Source: Mycobacteroides sp. CBMA 271
Lineage (GTDB): Bacteria; Actinomycetota; Actinomycetes; Mycobacteriales; Mycobacteriaceae
Direction of reading: 5' to 3'
Assembly: GCF_009729205.1 (NCBI RefSeq)
Contig: NZ_VTHB01000003.1
Coordinates: 248,001-312,000, forward strand
DNA: 64,000 nucleotides
In this document: piece after piece, positions 26,307 through 38,724 of the stretch
Position numbering within the stretch: the stretch's first letter is position 1
Layout of the letters: each line of letters begins with the position of its first letter
The notes under the pieces: model-generated
Told to the model about the DNA's origin: nothing
What the model saw: only the letters and a program-made list of their open reading frames with translations
Database searches by the model: none
Program-made: the position numbers and the translations under genes

Positions 26307-27269
26307 GTGATTCCCCGTCCGCTGATCCGGCCGGCGCGTCCGTGGATGCACGGACTTTTGATTGCGTGCTTATGGGCAGTGGGGGGTTGCAGTGAGGCGA
26401 CCTCGGAGCATTCCGGCAATCTGCCCCAGGGACCTGGCACCACGCTGTCCCATATCACCGTCGAACGGTTTCACTATCTGACAGACGGCCCTTCCGATCC
26501 GATGCAAAACTGGGCAGACCTGTATCTGCCAGCCGGTCGTCAGGATCCGGACACGATTCCGCTCGTGGTGTTGATTCATGGCGGCGCGTGGCAAAACCTG
26601 TTGGGGGCCAATGTTTTCGAGCCATTGGCCCGCGAACTCGCGGCCCGCGGCATGGCCGTCTACAACGTGGAGTATCGGCGGGTGGGATCCGGTGGCGGCT
26701 GGCCGACCACGTTCCACGACGTGGCGCGCGCCCTTGACTTTGTCGTCGAGGTGGACAAGAAGCTTCCGCAGCTCACCACCGATGACGAACTCGTCGTGGG
26801 ACACAGCGCTGGTGCGCAACTCGCGGTCTGGGGCGCTACCCGGCATAACCTTCGCGACGACGAGGTGGGCTCACACCCCCAGTTCCGGCCCACGCGCGCA
26901 GTATCACTGGCCGGGCCGCTCGACATGGTCTACGCCGCAGAGCACGGTGACGACCGCATCGTCACGGTGCTCGGCGGGGCGCCCGGTGCCGTGCCAGATC
27001 GATACACATCGGTCGATCCCATCCAGAACATCGATATCGGTACGCCCGTAATTGCCCTACACGGCGCCCGGGACCACGTCGTTGAACCCGTCATCTCGCA
27101 GCGTTATGTGGCGGCAGTGAAGCGTCAGGGTGGCCGGGCCGCCGTCGAGCTGCTTCCCGAGCAGAATCACGTGTCCATCGTGGCGCCGGACAGTTCGGCC
27201 TTCGAGCGGGTGGTGCGGATTATCACGACTACCTCGCAGGCGGAGCTCGATGAGCTGCTCAAGGAGTAG
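26307..27269 (+). CDS. Alpha/beta-hydrolase lipoprotein (esterase/carboxylesterase type)
   Basis: The 320-residue protein has a signal peptide with a lipobox (AVGGC, Cys28). The hydrolase fold shows [12 protein letters not shown] (oxyanion HGG), nucleophile Ser in [13 protein letters not shown], Asp in [10 protein letters not shown] and His in PEQNHVSIV. The set fits BD-FAE/carboxylesterase-type enzymes acting on acyl esters at the cell surface. It starts at GTG 26307, 9 nt after the repeat lipoprotein gene, so the two form a likely operon. The substrate is unknown. Confidence 0.9.
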   Translation: MIPRPLIRPARPWMHGLLIACLWAVGGCSEATSEHSGNLPQGPGTTLSHITVERFHYLTDGPSDPMQNWADLYLPAGRQDPDTIPLVVLIHGGAWQNLLGANVFEPLARELAARGMAVYNVEYRRVGSGGGWPTTFHDVARALDFVVEVDKKLPQLTTDDELVVGHSAGAQLAVWGATRHNLRDDEVGSHPQFRPTRAVSLAGPLDMVYAAEHGDDRIVTVLGGAPGAVPDRYTSVDPIQNIDIGTPVIALHGARDHVVEPVISQRYVAAVKRQGGRAAVELLPEQNHVSIVAPDSSAFERVVRIITTTSQAELDELLKE

Positions 27270-27345
27270 GCCGGTCGCGACGGAGTCGCCGCTGCCGCCT
27301 CGTTCACGTTCGTGTCCCAGCACCCCACAGATAGGGTGGGTCCTC

Positions 27346-29139
27346 ATGCCAACCGAGTCACTGCGCCTGCGACTGTGCGCCTTGCTCGGTGTGGTGCTGC
27401 TCGCCGGGTGTTCGGTCAGCGCGCCCCCGGCCGTTCAGGGCAGCGAAACCACCAGCTCCACGACACCGCCACCGCCTAAGAAAGAGCAGATAGTGGTGGG
27501 TATCGACACGATCGGCGCGGGGTTCAACCCGCATCTGCTCTCCGATCAGTCGCCGGTGAACTCGGCGATCAGTTCGTTAGTGCTTCCCAGCGCGTTCCGC
27601 CCGGTGCCCGATTCGGCGACGACCACCGGCTCACGCTGGGAGATGGACCCGACGCTGCTGGTGTCTGCCGTGGAGACCAGCCAGGAGCCGTTCACGGTCA
27701 CCTACACGATTCGCCCCGAGGCGCAGTGGACCGATAACGCGCCCATCGGTGCCGACGACTTTTCATACCTGTGGCAGCAGATGCTCACCCAACCCGGAAC
27801 GGTCGACCCGGCGGGATACGGAAGCATCACCGATGTCCAGTCGCGGGACGGCGGCAAGCGTGTGGTCGTCACCTTCGACCACAAGTACCCCGCCTGGCGC
27901 GAGCTGTTCACCGACCTGCTGCCCGCGCACATCGTCAAAGACATCCCGGGGGGCTTCGCCTCGGGGTTGGTCAAATCGATGCCCGCTTCCGGCGGACGTT
28001 TCCGGGTGGACACGATCGACCCGCAACGCGACGAGATCCTGCTGGCCCGTAACGATCGGTATTGGGCCGCCCAAGCGGTCCCCGACGAGATCCTGTTCCG
28101 TCGCGCGGGCGCGCCCACCGTGCTGGCGGATTCCATCCGCAACGGTGACACCCAAGTGGCCCAGGTGCATGGCAGCGGGGTGACGTTCGCTCAGTTGGCC
28201 AACATCCCGGGTGTGCGCACCGCCCGCATCGTCGCGCCGCGCACTCTGCAGCTGACGTTGCGCGCGGGCCAGGAGACGCTCACCGACTCGACGGTCCGCC
28301 GGGGCCTGCTCGGCCTGCTCGACATCGGTCTGCTGGCCGCGGTGGCCGCCGGTAACGACAACGCCGTCACCCTGGCGGCGGCGCAGGTACGTTCGCCCTC
28401 GGACCCCGGATACAAACCCACCGCGCCCACCGCCCTCACCCGTGAAGCCGCGCTTGCGTTGCTCAAGGAGGCCGGATACGAGGCGGTCGACGTGCCCGCA
28501 CCGCCCGGTGCGCCGGCGGGGCCTCCGCAGATCACCAAGAACGGTGAGCCGCTGAGTCTGGTCATCGGTGCTGCCGCCAACGATCCGACGTCGGTGGCCG
28601 TCGCCAACACCGCCGCCGATCAACTCCGCAATGCGGGGGTGCGGGCCAGCGTCCTCGCGATCGATCCACCCGCCCTGTACGGCCAGGCGATCCCGGACGG
28701 CCGTGTCGACGCCATCGTCGGCTGGCATCAGACCGGTGGGGATCTGGCCACCGCGCTGGCCTCCCGGTACGGTTGCCCGGCGCTGCAGTCGGGCAAGGTC
28801 CCCGACACCCGCACCACCACACCGCCTCCGCCGCCGGCGAGCAACACGCCGTCACCGCCGTCGAGGGAAGAATCCGTCCGTGCCCCAAGCAATCTCACCG
28901 GGCTATGCGACGAGGGGTTGCAGAGCAGTATCGACGCCGCGCTGACTGGTCAGGCCGATGTGGGCAAGGTCGTCGATCAGGCCGAGCCCCAATTGTGGAA
29001 GATGGCAACGGTTTTGCCGATCATGCAGGACACCACGATCGCCGCGGCCGGTCCCAGCGTGCAGAACGTGGAGCTGACCGGTGCGGTCCCGGTGGGAATC
29101 GTCGGGACTGCGGGCGAGTGGAAGAAGACGCGGCGATGA
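27346..29139 (+). CDS. lpqW: Lipoprotein LpqW
   Basis: The 597-residue lipoprotein (signal with VVLLAGC, Cys23) has the fold of peptide-binding components of ABC transporters (SBP family 5; [40 protein letters not shown]). In M. smegmatis LpqW directs PIM intermediates toward lipomannan/LAM, and pimE mutations suppress its loss, so its function links with pimE in this window. A Pro/Thr-rich insert is present at ~485-505. The stop codon overlaps the first unit of a 32 nt repeat (29136-29199), and mshB follows, as in M. tuberculosis Rv1166-Rv1170 order. Confidence 0.92.
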   Translation: MPTESLRLRLCALLGVVLLAGCSVSAPPAVQGSETTSSTTPPPPKKEQIVVGIDTIGAGFNPHLLSDQSPVNSAISSLVLPSAFRPVPDSATTTGSRWEMDPTLLVSAVETSQEPFTVTYTIRPEAQWTDNAPIGADDFSYLWQQMLTQPGTVDPAGYGSITDVQSRDGGKRVVVTFDHKYPAWRELFTDLLPAHIVKDIPGGFASGLVKSMPASGGRFRVDTIDPQRDEILLARNDRYWAAQAVPDEILFRRAGAPTVLADSIRNGDTQVAQVHGSGVTFAQLANIPGVRTARIVAPRTLQLTLRAGQETLTDSTVRRGLLGLLDIGLLAAVAAGNDNAVTLAAAQVRSPSDPGYKPTAPTALTREAALALLKEAGYEAVDVPAPPGAPAGPPQITKNGEPLSLVIGAAANDPTSVAVANTAADQLRNAGVRASVLAIDPPALYGQAIPDGRVDAIVGWHQTGGDLATALASRYGCPALQSGKVPDTRTTTPPPPPASNTPSPPSREESVRAPSNLTGLCDEGLQSSIDAALTGQADVGKVVDQAEPQLWKMATVLPIMQDTTIAAAGPSVQNVELTGAVPVGIVGTAGEWKKTRR

Positions 29140-29199
29140 GCGTTTGCGCGAAGAGCAGAGGGTCACGATGAGCGTTTGCGCGAAGAGCAGAGGGTCACG
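29136..29199 (+). repeat. Two tandem 32 nt units between lpqW and mshB (MIRU-like)
   Basis: Two identical 32 nt units (29136-29167 and 29168-29199) begin with ATGAGCGTTTGCGCGAAGAG. The first ATGA overlaps the lpqW TGA stop; the ATGAG directly after the second unit is the mshB start. Related units occur at 30517-30590, 38725-38856 and 51774-51838. This mimics MIRU elements that sit between stop and start codons. Confidence 0.9.
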
Positions 29200-30042
29200 A
29201 TGAGTGCTTCCCGACGTCTGATGCTGGTGCATGCGCACCCCGACGACGAATCCCTCACCACCGGGGGCACCATCGCGCGGTATGCCGCCGAGGGCGCCGA
29301 TGTCCGGGTGGTCACCTGCACTCTCGGGGAAGAAGGTGAGGTGATCGGCGATCGCTGGGCGCAGCTGGCCGTCGATCATGCCGATCAGCTGGGTGGGTAC
29401 CGGGTCGGCGAATTGTCTGCCGCACTGCGGTACCTGGGTGTCGACGGGCCCACTTACCTCGGGGGTGCCGGGCATTGGCGCGACTCGGGTATGGCGGGTA
29501 CCGGATCGCTACATCCGCGCGCCTTCGCCGGCGCGAACGTAGACGACGCGGTAGCGGCGTTGGTGCAGCAGATCGACGAACACCGCCCGCAGGTCGTCAT
29601 CACCTATGACCCCTTCGGGGGATACGGGCACCCCGATCACATCCAGGCGCACACCGTGACCACCGCCGCCGTCGAGAGAGCCACCTGGCAGGTGTCCAAG
29701 CTGTACTGGACCGTCATCGCCACCAGCGCCATGGCGGCCGGAAGCGAGACGATGAAGGAACTGCCCCCGGGATGTGAACCCGCGCCCCTTGACCTCGTGC
29801 CTACCTATAGCGACGACCAGATCAGCGCCGCCATCGACGTTTCGGCGTACCACGGCGCCAAGGCGTCGGCGCTGCGCGCTCATGCCACCCAAGTCATCGT
29901 TTCCGAGGACGGGACCGCGCTGGCATTGTCGAATCTGATGGCGTTGCCCATAGCGGATACCGAGCATTTCGTGTTGGTGCGTGGACAGCGCGGGGTCGAC
30001 AGCGGGTGGGAATCCGATCTGTTCGCCGGGGTGGAGTTGTAA
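29200..30042 (+). CDS. mshB: Mycothiol biosynthesis deacetylase MshB
   Basis: The 280-residue zinc enzyme removes the acetyl group of GlcNAc-inositol in mycothiol synthesis. The metal site HAHPDDES (His13, Asp16, with catalytic Asp15) and GHPDHIQAH (His144 and His147) match the M. tuberculosis enzyme position by position. The start ATG 29200 ([17 protein letters not shown]) is right after the tandem repeat; an ATG at 29176 would include repeat sequence. It belongs to the lpqW-mshB block. Confidence 0.95.
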   Translation: MSASRRLMLVHAHPDDESLTTGGTIARYAAEGADVRVVTCTLGEEGEVIGDRWAQLAVDHADQLGGYRVGELSAALRYLGVDGPTYLGGAGHWRDSGMAGTGSLHPRAFAGANVDDAVAALVQQIDEHRPQVVITYDPFGGYGHPDHIQAHTVTTAAVERATWQVSKLYWTVIATSAMAAGSETMKELPPGCEPAPLDLVPTYSDDQISAAIDVSAYHGAKASALRAHATQVIVSEDGTALALSNLMALPIADTEHFVLVRGQRGVDSGWESDLFAGVEL

Positions 30043-30051
30043 GCTCGACCC

Positions 30052-30165
30052 ATGCCACCCGATCAAGACCTGGATCCCAATCAGCAGCACTGGCAAGACC
30101 GGGTGGACAACTTCCAATGGGTCGTTGGCTCACTCGTGGCCCAGCTCGATTCCGTCCCGATCTAG
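30052..30165 (+). CDS. Possible 37-residue peptide between mshB and the Rv1171-like gene
   Basis: ATG 30052 opens a frame of 37 codons beginning MPPDQDLDPNQQHWQDRVDN and ending VAQLDSVPI. The composition (acidic, Trp/Gln-containing) looks protein-like rather than a shadow, and it fills most of the gap. No good Shine-Dalgarno sequence precedes it. It could instead be a former N-terminal part of the next gene in a different frame. Confidence 0.35.
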   Translation: MPPDQDLDPNQQHWQDRVDNFQWVVGSLVAQLDSVPI

Positions 30166-30181
30166 ACACCTGTTCGTTTTC

Positions 30182-30517
30182 ATGCGCGCGTTCGTCCTGA
30201 CCGCGCTGATTCTCGACGGCGTCATCAGCGCGATCTTTGGGGCCGCCCTGCTCAATCTGAGGATCGGCGGGGTGTTGATTCCACTCGGTGTGATCATCAG
30301 CGCCGCGCTCAACGTGCTGCTGGTCTGGATCGCCCTGCAGTGGGCACCCTCGCACCGGTGGGCGGGCGCGCCACTGTGGGCATTCGTGGCGACCACCACG
30401 CTGCTGCTGTTCGGCGGGCCGGGCGGTGACGTCGTCTTCGTAGGATTCTGGCCGGTGCTGCTGCTGATCGCGGGCGTACTGCCCGCCGCGTACGTCTTGC
30501 GCCGGGCCGGCGACTAG
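30182..30517 (+). CDS. Small integral membrane protein, Rv1171-like
   Basis: The 111-residue protein has four hydrophobic helices (from VLTALILDGVISAIFGAALL to FWPVLLLIAGVLPAAYVL) and a short C-terminal RRAGD. By position after mshB it corresponds to Rv1171. The ATG 30182 directly precedes the first helix; upstream sequence in this frame is not protein-like. Its role is unknown. The last bases run into the repeat at 30517. Confidence 0.75.
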   Translation: MRAFVLTALILDGVISAIFGAALLNLRIGGVLIPLGVIISAALNVLLVWIALQWAPSHRWAGAPLWAFVATTTLLLFGGPGGDVVFVGFWPVLLLIAGVLPAAYVLRRAGD

Positions 30518-30590
30518 GCGCTCATCCCAGGCTGATGGTCTTCGCGCAGGCGCTTACCCCAGGCTGATGGTCTTCGCGCAGGCGCTCATC
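30517..30590 (-). repeat. Two 32 nt repeat units plus a partial, after an O-methyltransferase gene
   Basis: On the minus strand, two units (30590-30559 and 30558-30527) and a partial unit (30526-30517) begin GATGAGCGCCTGCGCGAAGA or nearly so (second unit GGTAAGCGCC). The TGA in the first unit is the stop codon of the O-methyltransferase gene. The unit is related to those at 29136, 38725 and 51774. Confidence 0.88.
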
Positions 30591-31347
30591 CCAGGTACTC
30601 CGACTCAAGCACCAGATCCTTCACCAACGTCTGGTACTCCACGTGGGTTTCGTGCTCCACGGTCTGCCAGAGCTTGCCTTGCTGCTCCTTCATATACGCG
30701 CGGTACTTGGGCGAGCCCGGGAAACGGACGTTGTCGGCGACGACGATCGTTCCCTGATGCAGCCAGCCACGGTCTTTGAGACGCAACAGGTCGTCCAGGT
30801 AGAGATCCTTCCAGTGGTCAATGAACACGAAGTCCAGGCATCCCTCGGTAAATCCGTAGTCCTTGGTCAGCAGGTCCAGGGTGATGCCGTCGTCGACAGT
30901 GCCGGTGAGGCAGGTGGCGCGGTCCGACAGCCCGGCATGCGCCCAGACCCGGCGCGCCACCGAGGCGTTGGCCCCGGACTTCTCAATGGAGAAGAATTTG
31001 GCGCCTGGAGCGGCACGAGCAATCCGCAGACCGCTGTAACCGCAGTAGGCGCCCAGTTCCAGCGCGATCCTAGGTTTGGCGCGTGTGACGGCCGCGTCGA
31101 GAATCTGGCCCTTCTCATCGCCGACATTCATCAGGATCGACTGGTCGTATGCGAAATTGTCGATGGCATCGATGGCGGCATCGACATCACCCGCCGGAGC
31201 GGTGGCAATGACGTGCTCCGCGGTGGCCTCTTCGCGACCATCGCCCATCTGACCGGTGCGCATGACGTTCAGACCGCCGAACACCGCCCGCAGAAATGAA
31301 TACCGCAGAAAAGGAAGTTTCTGCTTGAGGGTTCTCGTAATACTCAC
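30586..31347 (-). CDS. COMT-like O-methyltransferase
   Basis: The 253-residue SAM-dependent enzyme has the motif [20 protein letters not shown] with [16 protein letters not shown], typical of catechol O-methyltransferase-like proteins, and the metal-binding Asp region [18 protein letters not shown] with [14 protein letters not shown]. It is a cytosolic class I enzyme needing Mg2+. It resembles the mycobacterial COMT-like protein Rv1703c. The substrate is unknown. Its stop lies within the repeat. Confidence 0.9.
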   Translation of the reverse strand: MSITRTLKQKLPFLRYSFLRAVFGGLNVMRTGQMGDGREEATAEHVIATAPAGDVDAAIDAIDNFAYDQSILMNVGDEKGQILDAAVTRAKPRIALELGAYCGYSGLRIARAAPGAKFFSIEKSGANASVARRVWAHAGLSDRATCLTGTVDDGITLDLLTKDYGFTEGCLDFVFIDHWKDLYLDDLLRLKDRGWLHQGTIVVADNVRFPGSPKYRAYMKEQQGKLWQTVEHETHVEYQTLVKDLVLESEYLG

Positions 31348-31464
31348 GGAGATCAGCCTAGCGATCCCGGGTATTTCCGCAGGGTGACCTCGTTGGTGAA
31401 CCCCCGAGTGGCCGGGCTTTTGGTACGGGCGGATGATCTGGGGGTGACCGACGGTTGTACAAAC

Positions 31465-34038
31465 GTGCCCGACGACGTAACGCCGCTGCCGATTCCTGCA
31501 TTTCCCGCGAGAAGGGCGGCATCCCCTGCCGCATTGCGACGGGTGTTGCGTCGTGCGCGCGACGGGGTGACGTTGAATATCGACGAGGCCGCGTTGGCGC
31601 TGACCGCACGCGGGGAGGATCTGGCCGACCTGATGGCCAGCGCGGCCCGGGTACGTGACGCCGGGCTGGAGTCGGCGGAGCGCCTGGGTGCGAACGGTCG
31701 TCTGCCGATCTCCTATTCACGCAAGGTGTTCATCCCGGTGACGCATCTGTGCCGGGACAAGTGCCATTACTGCACATTCGTGACGGTTCCGGGCAAGCTG
31801 CGGGCGCAGGGTCAGGGCATGTACCTGGAGCCCGACGAGATTCTGGATATTGCCCGTCGCGGTGCCGAATTGGGTTGCAAAGAGGCCTTGTTCACGCTGG
31901 GGGACCGCCCCGAGGACCGCTGGCCCGAGGCCAAACAGTGGCTCGATGAGCGCGGTTACGACACCACGCTGGATTATGTGCGGGCGATGGCGATCCGGGT
32001 GCTCGAGGAGACCGGACTGCTGCCACACCTCAACCCGGGGGTGATGACCTGGTCGGAGCTGGCGCGGTTGAAGCCGGTGGCGCCGTCGATGGGCATGATG
32101 CTGGAGACCACCTCGCGGCGGCTGTTCGAGACCCGCGGGGAGGCGCATTACGGCAGCCCCGACAAGGATCCCGCAGTGCGGCTGCGCACGCTCACCGATG
32201 CGGGGCGGCTATCCATTCCGTTCACGACGGGGCTGTTAGTCGGGATCGGCGAGGACCTGACCGAGCGTGCGGAGACCATTCACGCGATCCGCAAGGTGCA
32301 CAAGGAATTCGGGCACGTGCAGGAAGTCATCGTGCAGAACTTCCGGGCCAAGTCCGATACGGCCATGCAGACGACGCCCGATGCCGATATCGACGACTTC
32401 CTGGCGACGATCGCGGTGACCCGGCTGGTGCTGGGGCCGAAGATGCGGGTGCAAGCTCCGCCAAATCTGGTGTCCCGCAGCGAATGCCTGGCGTTGATCG
32501 GGGCCGGTGTGGACGACTGGGGTGGGGTGTCCCCGTTGACGCCCGACCACGTGAACCCCGAACGGCCGTGGCCGGCATTGGATGATCTGGCGTCGGTGAC
32601 GGCAGAGGCGGGTTACGACTTGGTGCAGCGCCTGACCGCGCAGCCACAATATGTGCAGGCCGGGGCGGCATGGATCGATCCGCGGGTCCGCGGGCACGTG
32701 GAGGCCCTGGCGGATCCGGAAACCGGTTACGCCTTGGATGTTTCGCCGACGGGCCTGCCGTGGCAGGAGCCGGATGAGACGTGGGAGTCGACGGGCCGGG
32801 TAGACCTGCATTCGGCCATCGATTCGGAAGGCCGCAATACCGACACCCGCAGTGATTTGGCCAGTGCCTTCGGGGATTGGGAGTCGATCCGCGAGCATGT
32901 GCGGGAACTGAATGCGCGCGCACCCGAGAAGGTGGGCGCCGACGTGTTGGCGGCCTTGCGTGCCGCCGAGCGGGACCCGGCCGGGTGCAGCGATGACGAG
33001 TATTTGGCGCTGGCGACGGCCGAGGGGCCAGCCATGGATGCGCTTGCCGCGCTGGCAGATTCGATTCGTGCCGATGTGGTTGGCGATGACGTCACCTATG
33101 TGGTGAACCGGAATATCAACTTCACCAACATCTGCTACACGGGTTGCCGGTTCTGCGCGTTCGCACAGCGCAAGGGTGATGCAGACGCATTCTCGCTGTC
33201 CGCCGAGGAGGTGGGGGACCGGGCGTGGGAGGCGTATGTCGCTGGTGCCACCGAGGTCTGCATGCAAGGCGGTATCGACCCGGAGCTGCCCGTCACCGGG
33301 TACGCCGATCTGGTTCGTGCGGTGAAGAAGCGGGTGCCCAGCATGCACGTGCACGCCTTCAGTCCCATGGAAATCGTCAACGGCGCCTCCAAAGGTGGCC
33401 AGAGCGTGCGTGATTGGCTGACCGAGCTGCGCAGTGCGGGTTTGGATACCATCCCCGGAACCGCCGCCGAGATTCTCGATGACGAGGTCCGATGGGTGCT
33501 CACCAAGGGGAAGCTGCCGGCGTCGGAATGGATCGATGTCGTCAGCACCGCACACGAGGTGGGGCTGCGCTCCAGTTCGACGATGATGTACGGCCACGTT
33601 GACACCCCCAAGCATTGGGTGGGACACCTGCGGGTCCTGGCCGGAATTCAGGACCGCACAGGCGGATTCACTGAGTTCGTGCCGCTACCTTTTGTGCACC
33701 AGAGCGCGCCGCTGTACCTCGCGGGCGCTGCCCGCCCCGGGCCCACCAACCGGGACAACCGGGCGGTGCATGCGCTGGCGCGCATCATGCTGCACGGACG
33801 CATCGACAACATCCAGACAAGTTGGGTCAAGCTGGGCATCGAGGGCACTCGTGCGATGTTGCAGGGTGGCGCCAACGATCTCGGTGGCACGCTGATGGAG
33901 GAAACCATCTCGCGGATGGCCGGCTCCGAGCATGGATCGGCCAAGACCATCGCCGAGCTGGAGGAGATCGCCGAAGGCATCGGACGTCCCGCGGTGGAAC
34001 GCACCACCACGTACTCGCGGCGGCCGTCGGCGGCGTAG
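31465..34038 (+). CDS. fbiC: FO synthase FbiC (7,8-didemethyl-8-hydroxy-5-deazariboflavin synthase)
   Basis: The bifunctional 857-residue radical-SAM enzyme makes the deazaflavin core of coenzyme F420 from tyrosine and a pyrimidine. N-terminal half (CofG): CRDKCHYC with Cys96, 100 and 103. C-terminal half (CofH): CYTGCRFC with Cys557, 561 and 564. A GTG at 31465 gives nearly the M. tuberculosis length (856); the open frame extends up to 31384. The F420 product serves the Ddn-like and LLM enzymes of this window. Position after the Rv1171-like gene matches Rv1173. Confidence 0.95.
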   Translation: MPDDVTPLPIPAFPARRAASPAALRRVLRRARDGVTLNIDEAALALTARGEDLADLMASAARVRDAGLESAERLGANGRLPISYSRKVFIPVTHLCRDKCHYCTFVTVPGKLRAQGQGMYLEPDEILDIARRGAELGCKEALFTLGDRPEDRWPEAKQWLDERGYDTTLDYVRAMAIRVLEETGLLPHLNPGVMTWSELARLKPVAPSMGMMLETTSRRLFETRGEAHYGSPDKDPAVRLRTLTDAGRLSIPFTTGLLVGIGEDLTERAETIHAIRKVHKEFGHVQEVIVQNFRAKSDTAMQTTPDADIDDFLATIAVTRLVLGPKMRVQAPPNLVSRSECLALIGAGVDDWGGVSPLTPDHVNPERPWPALDDLASVTAEAGYDLVQRLTAQPQYVQAGAAWIDPRVRGHVEALADPETGYALDVSPTGLPWQEPDETWESTGRVDLHSAIDSEGRNTDTRSDLASAFGDWESIREHVRELNARAPEKVGADVLAALRAAERDPAGCSDDEYLALATAEGPAMDALAALADSIRADVVGDDVTYVVNRNINFTNICYTGCRFCAFAQRKGDADAFSLSAEEVGDRAWEAYVAGATEVCMQGGIDPELPVTGYADLVRAVKKRVPSMHVHAFSPMEIVNGASKGGQSVRDWLTELRSAGLDTIPGTAAEILDDEVRWVLTKGKLPASEWIDVVSTAHEVGLRSSSTMMYGHVDTPKHWVGHLRVLAGIQDRTGGFTEFVPLPFVHQSAPLYLAGAARPGPTNRDNRAVHALARIMLHGRIDNIQTSWVKLGIEGTRAMLQGGANDLGGTLMEETISRMAGSEHGSAKTIAELEEIAEGIGRPAVERTTTYSRRPSAA

Positions 34039-34045
34039 TTGACGG

Positions 34046-34636
34046 TTACAGGGAATCTGCCCGAGCAAGGCAGTTGACGTCGTGACCGTCGCCTCGTGTG
34101 CCTGAATCGTGCAGGCGTCCGGCCAGGATCTCGCACGTAATCGATTCGGCCGAGCCCATTATCGGGTCAGCCCCAACAAGTTGGCTGCCGCTTGCTCCCT
34201 GGCTGAACCTCGCCGCGCCGCCGCAATGATTGGTGGTACTAAGTACTCCCGCCGCCGATGCGTCCGGGGCGGTGATGTCTATGCAGTCTGTGCCGGTCCA
34301 GTTGACGACTGTCTCGTAGCTTCCGCCTCCGGACAATGGGCCGGGGGCGGGGGTCGGCGTCGAAACTGGTTGTGGGACTTGCGTTGGCGGGATTGCCGGA
34401 GCAGGGATCGATTGGCTGGGTGAGTAGCGTGACGAGCCGGACTCGCATGCGACGCCGTCACCGTCGCGGTCGAGCTTCGAACTGTATCCGGGTTGACCGC
34501 GGTAGATGGGTGCGGCTCCTGCCGCTCGGGCGGCGGCGCAGCTGGGATACGCCTGCGCCAGGGGAGCGGAGACGAGACCGACAGCAGGGCCGGCGGCCAC
34601 TGCGATGATGGCGAGAAATAGAACGTGAGTACGCAA
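34046..34636 (-). CDS. Secreted Excalibur-domain protein
   Basis: The 196-residue protein has an N-terminal signal peptide and then the Excalibur calcium-binding domain YPSCAAARAAGAAPIYRGQP, followed by LDRDGDGVACE. A Pro/Thr-rich linker is followed by a Cys-containing second part (TGTDCIDITAPDASAAGVLS and ITCEILAGRLHDSGTRGDGH). The TTG start at 34636 follows AGGAGG at 6 nt; ATG 34657 would precede the SD. It probably binds Ca2+ outside the cell. It lies where M. tuberculosis has Rv1174c, but is unrelated to it. Confidence 0.82.
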   Translation of the reverse strand: MRTHVLFLAIIAVAAGPAVGLVSAPLAQAYPSCAAARAAGAAPIYRGQPGYSSKLDRDGDGVACESGSSRYSPSQSIPAPAIPPTQVPQPVSTPTPAPGPLSGGGSYETVVNWTGTDCIDITAPDASAAGVLSTTNHCGGAARFSQGASGSQLVGADPIMGSAESITCEILAGRLHDSGTRGDGHDVNCLARADSL

Positions 34637-34825
34637 TTGGGCCCTCCTGGGGTGCATCGTGATCTTGATCTTCTACCGGACGCAGCAGCTGCTCGGACGC
34701 AATTCGGGAGAATGGGTGCGTCCCCGCCGAGACTGCGAGGGATCCCGCTAAGTTGACGGTCTCGGTCAGCACCTGACTGACTGGATGGCGTTGGGTTAAC
34801 TCCCGCGATCGGTTTGGGCATCGTG

Positions 34826-35470
34826 ATGTGCGTGATTGCCCGCCTGGTAGCGACAAGCTTCATCGTTGCGGTGCTTGGGTTTGTGGATGTCGCCCCGGCC
34901 CGCACGGAGCCGAGAGAGATGGCGCCGCAGTCGTATTCGCGGACGACCAGAGATGGCTGGCAGCTGCAGATCAGGCTCGACAACGAACGTGTCAACGCGG
35001 TGCCGAACTTGGCGGCGGCCGCGAATTCGCGCGAGGCATTCGTCACCTTGTCGGGGACCGCAGCAGCGACCGGCGGCGTCAATCCCATCACCGACAGCCT
35101 CTTTGTCATCGGCTACCAACTCGGCTGCCAGTCGGACGTGTCTTCGGGTTTGCAGCTCGGCGGGTCGGCCGGTGTCGCACCATCGGTAAGCCTGGGGGTA
35201 GTGCCGACGCCGACCGTCGGGGTCGGTGGTAGCGCGGGGGTGAGCGGTTTTGTGCAGACCGTGGTGCAGCCGGGTGTCATCGTGAACCTGCCGATGGGCA
35301 ATATGGTGCTCTCCCGCGGCGGTACCGGGGCACTGGACTTGGACAACGTGCACGTGAAGGCCGATGCCTGCGGTGGAGACGTGACGATCCGTTCGTTCGC
35401 TTCGTTGCGCGCGTCGACCGAGACCGGCCATACCGAGTTCGCCATCTACGGCGACCCGATCAAGATCTGA
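34826..35470 (+). CDS. MspA-family porin-like protein
   Basis: The 214-residue protein has a signal peptide (~1-27) and the MspA-type layout: SRTTRDGWQLQIRLDNERVN and VPNLAAAANSREAFVTLSGT, then FVIGYQLGCQSDVSSGLQLG, and TIRSFASLRASTETGHTEFA with YGDP at the C-terminus. Members form octameric outer-membrane pores or related envelope proteins. The two cysteines (YQLGCQ, KADACGG) could form a disulfide. The start is uncertain (GTG 34823, ATG 34826 or GTG 34832). Two small secreted-protein genes follow at +2 nt and with a 4 nt overlap, so this is a 3-gene operon. Confidence 0.85.
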   Translation: MCVIARLVATSFIVAVLGFVDVAPARTEPREMAPQSYSRTTRDGWQLQIRLDNERVNAVPNLAAAANSREAFVTLSGTAAATGGVNPITDSLFVIGYQLGCQSDVSSGLQLGGSAGVAPSVSLGVVPTPTVGVGGSAGVSGFVQTVVQPGVIVNLPMGNMVLSRGGTGALDLDNVHVKADACGGDVTIRSFASLRASTETGHTEFAIYGDPIKI

Positions 35471-35472
35471 CG

Positions 35473-35763
35473 ATGAAATTCATATGTGTCGCAACGCTGT
35501 TGGCGTGTTCGTTGTGGTGGGCGCCGGTGGCGGCGGCAGACCCGCCGCCCGGCAACCCCGCGGTACCCGTTCCGCTGCCCGGCGGGACACCCAACTATGC
35601 GGCGACCGCATCGCAGCCACCCTATGGCCTGGCCCCGCCGGTGCAGCGTGGAACCAGAATCTCTGCCGGCGTCGACTCTGGGTACACCGTCCGTATCGGC
35701 GCCGGAATGACCGGTGGGCAATTGGAGGACCCGCGCGGCACATCCGAAGGAGCAGCCCCGTGA
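35473..35763 (+). CDS. Small secreted protein 1 of the porin operon
   Basis: The 96-residue protein has a signal peptide (VATLLACSLWWAPVAAADPP, cleavage after VAAA) and a 74-residue mature part: Pro-rich, with PPYGLAPPVQRGTRISAGVD, SGYTVRIGAGMTGGQLEDPR and GTSEGAAP. It has no cysteine in the mature part. It lies 2 nt after the porin gene and overlaps the next gene by 4 nt (GTGA). Its C-terminal half resembles that of the next protein. Function is unknown. Confidence 0.8.
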   Translation: MKFICVATLLACSLWWAPVAAADPPPGNPAVPVPLPGGTPNYAATASQPPYGLAPPVQRGTRISAGVDSGYTVRIGAGMTGGQLEDPRGTSEGAAP

Positions 35764-36062
35764 TTCGAACATTCTGTGTGGCACCGGTTATCGCCGCGGT
35801 TGCCGTCGGACTTGCCGTGCCCGTCGCCGCGGCGCCACCGCCGCCGAACCCGGGGCCCTACAACCCGGTGTTCGTCCCCGGTCAGCTACCGGCACTGCGG
35901 CCGTCGCGCGGGACGCAACTGCCGGTGCTGATGTCGGGACCGCCTCGCGGCCCAAGGATCGCTGCCGGCGTGGACGGAGCCGCAGCACCGGGCGGCGTCA
36001 AGCCGGGTGTCGGTGTCGGCGACGGAACGCTGGAAAGCCCCACCGGGGCGCCGGCGCGCTAG
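35760..36062 (+). CDS. Small secreted protein 2 of the porin operon
   Basis: The 100-residue protein starts at GTG 35760 within the stop of the previous gene. It has a signal peptide (VIRTFCVAPVIAAVAVGLAV, then PVAAAPPPPNPGP) and a Pro-rich mature part ending PPRGPRIAAGVDGAAAPGGV, KPGVGVGDGTLESPTGAPAR. The RIxAGVDG segment and the GxGxxxGxLExPxG segment align with the previous protein (RISAGVD, GAGMTGGQLEDPRG). The two are probably diverged tandem duplicates. They may assist or decorate the porin, by context only. Confidence 0.78.
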   Translation: MIRTFCVAPVIAAVAVGLAVPVAAAPPPPNPGPYNPVFVPGQLPALRPSRGTQLPVLMSGPPRGPRIAAGVDGAAAPGGVKPGVGVGDGTLESPTGAPAR

Positions 36063-36064
36063 AT

Positions 36065-36126
36065 CGCCGAGAGTGAAGCCATTGCGGTGATTCGGTCGAT
36101 TTCCCGCAATAGCTTCACACTCGGCG
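36065..36126. terminator. Long inverted repeat between the porin operon and fadH
   Basis: The 23 nt arms 36065-36087 and 36104-36126 pair with two mismatches; the outer part is CGCCGAGAGTGAAGC with GCTTCACACTCGGCG. The 16 nt loop is AT-rich in part. It begins 3 nt after the stop of the plus-strand gene and ends before the convergent fadH stop, so it may act in both directions. Its outer arm matches the hairpin at 54028. Confidence 0.7.
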
Positions 36127-36131
36127 TGTGG

Positions 36132-38724
<2,593 letters not shown>

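Noticed and set aside
32236..33627. 463-residue minus-strand ORF
   Set aside because: It is a shadow of fbiC.
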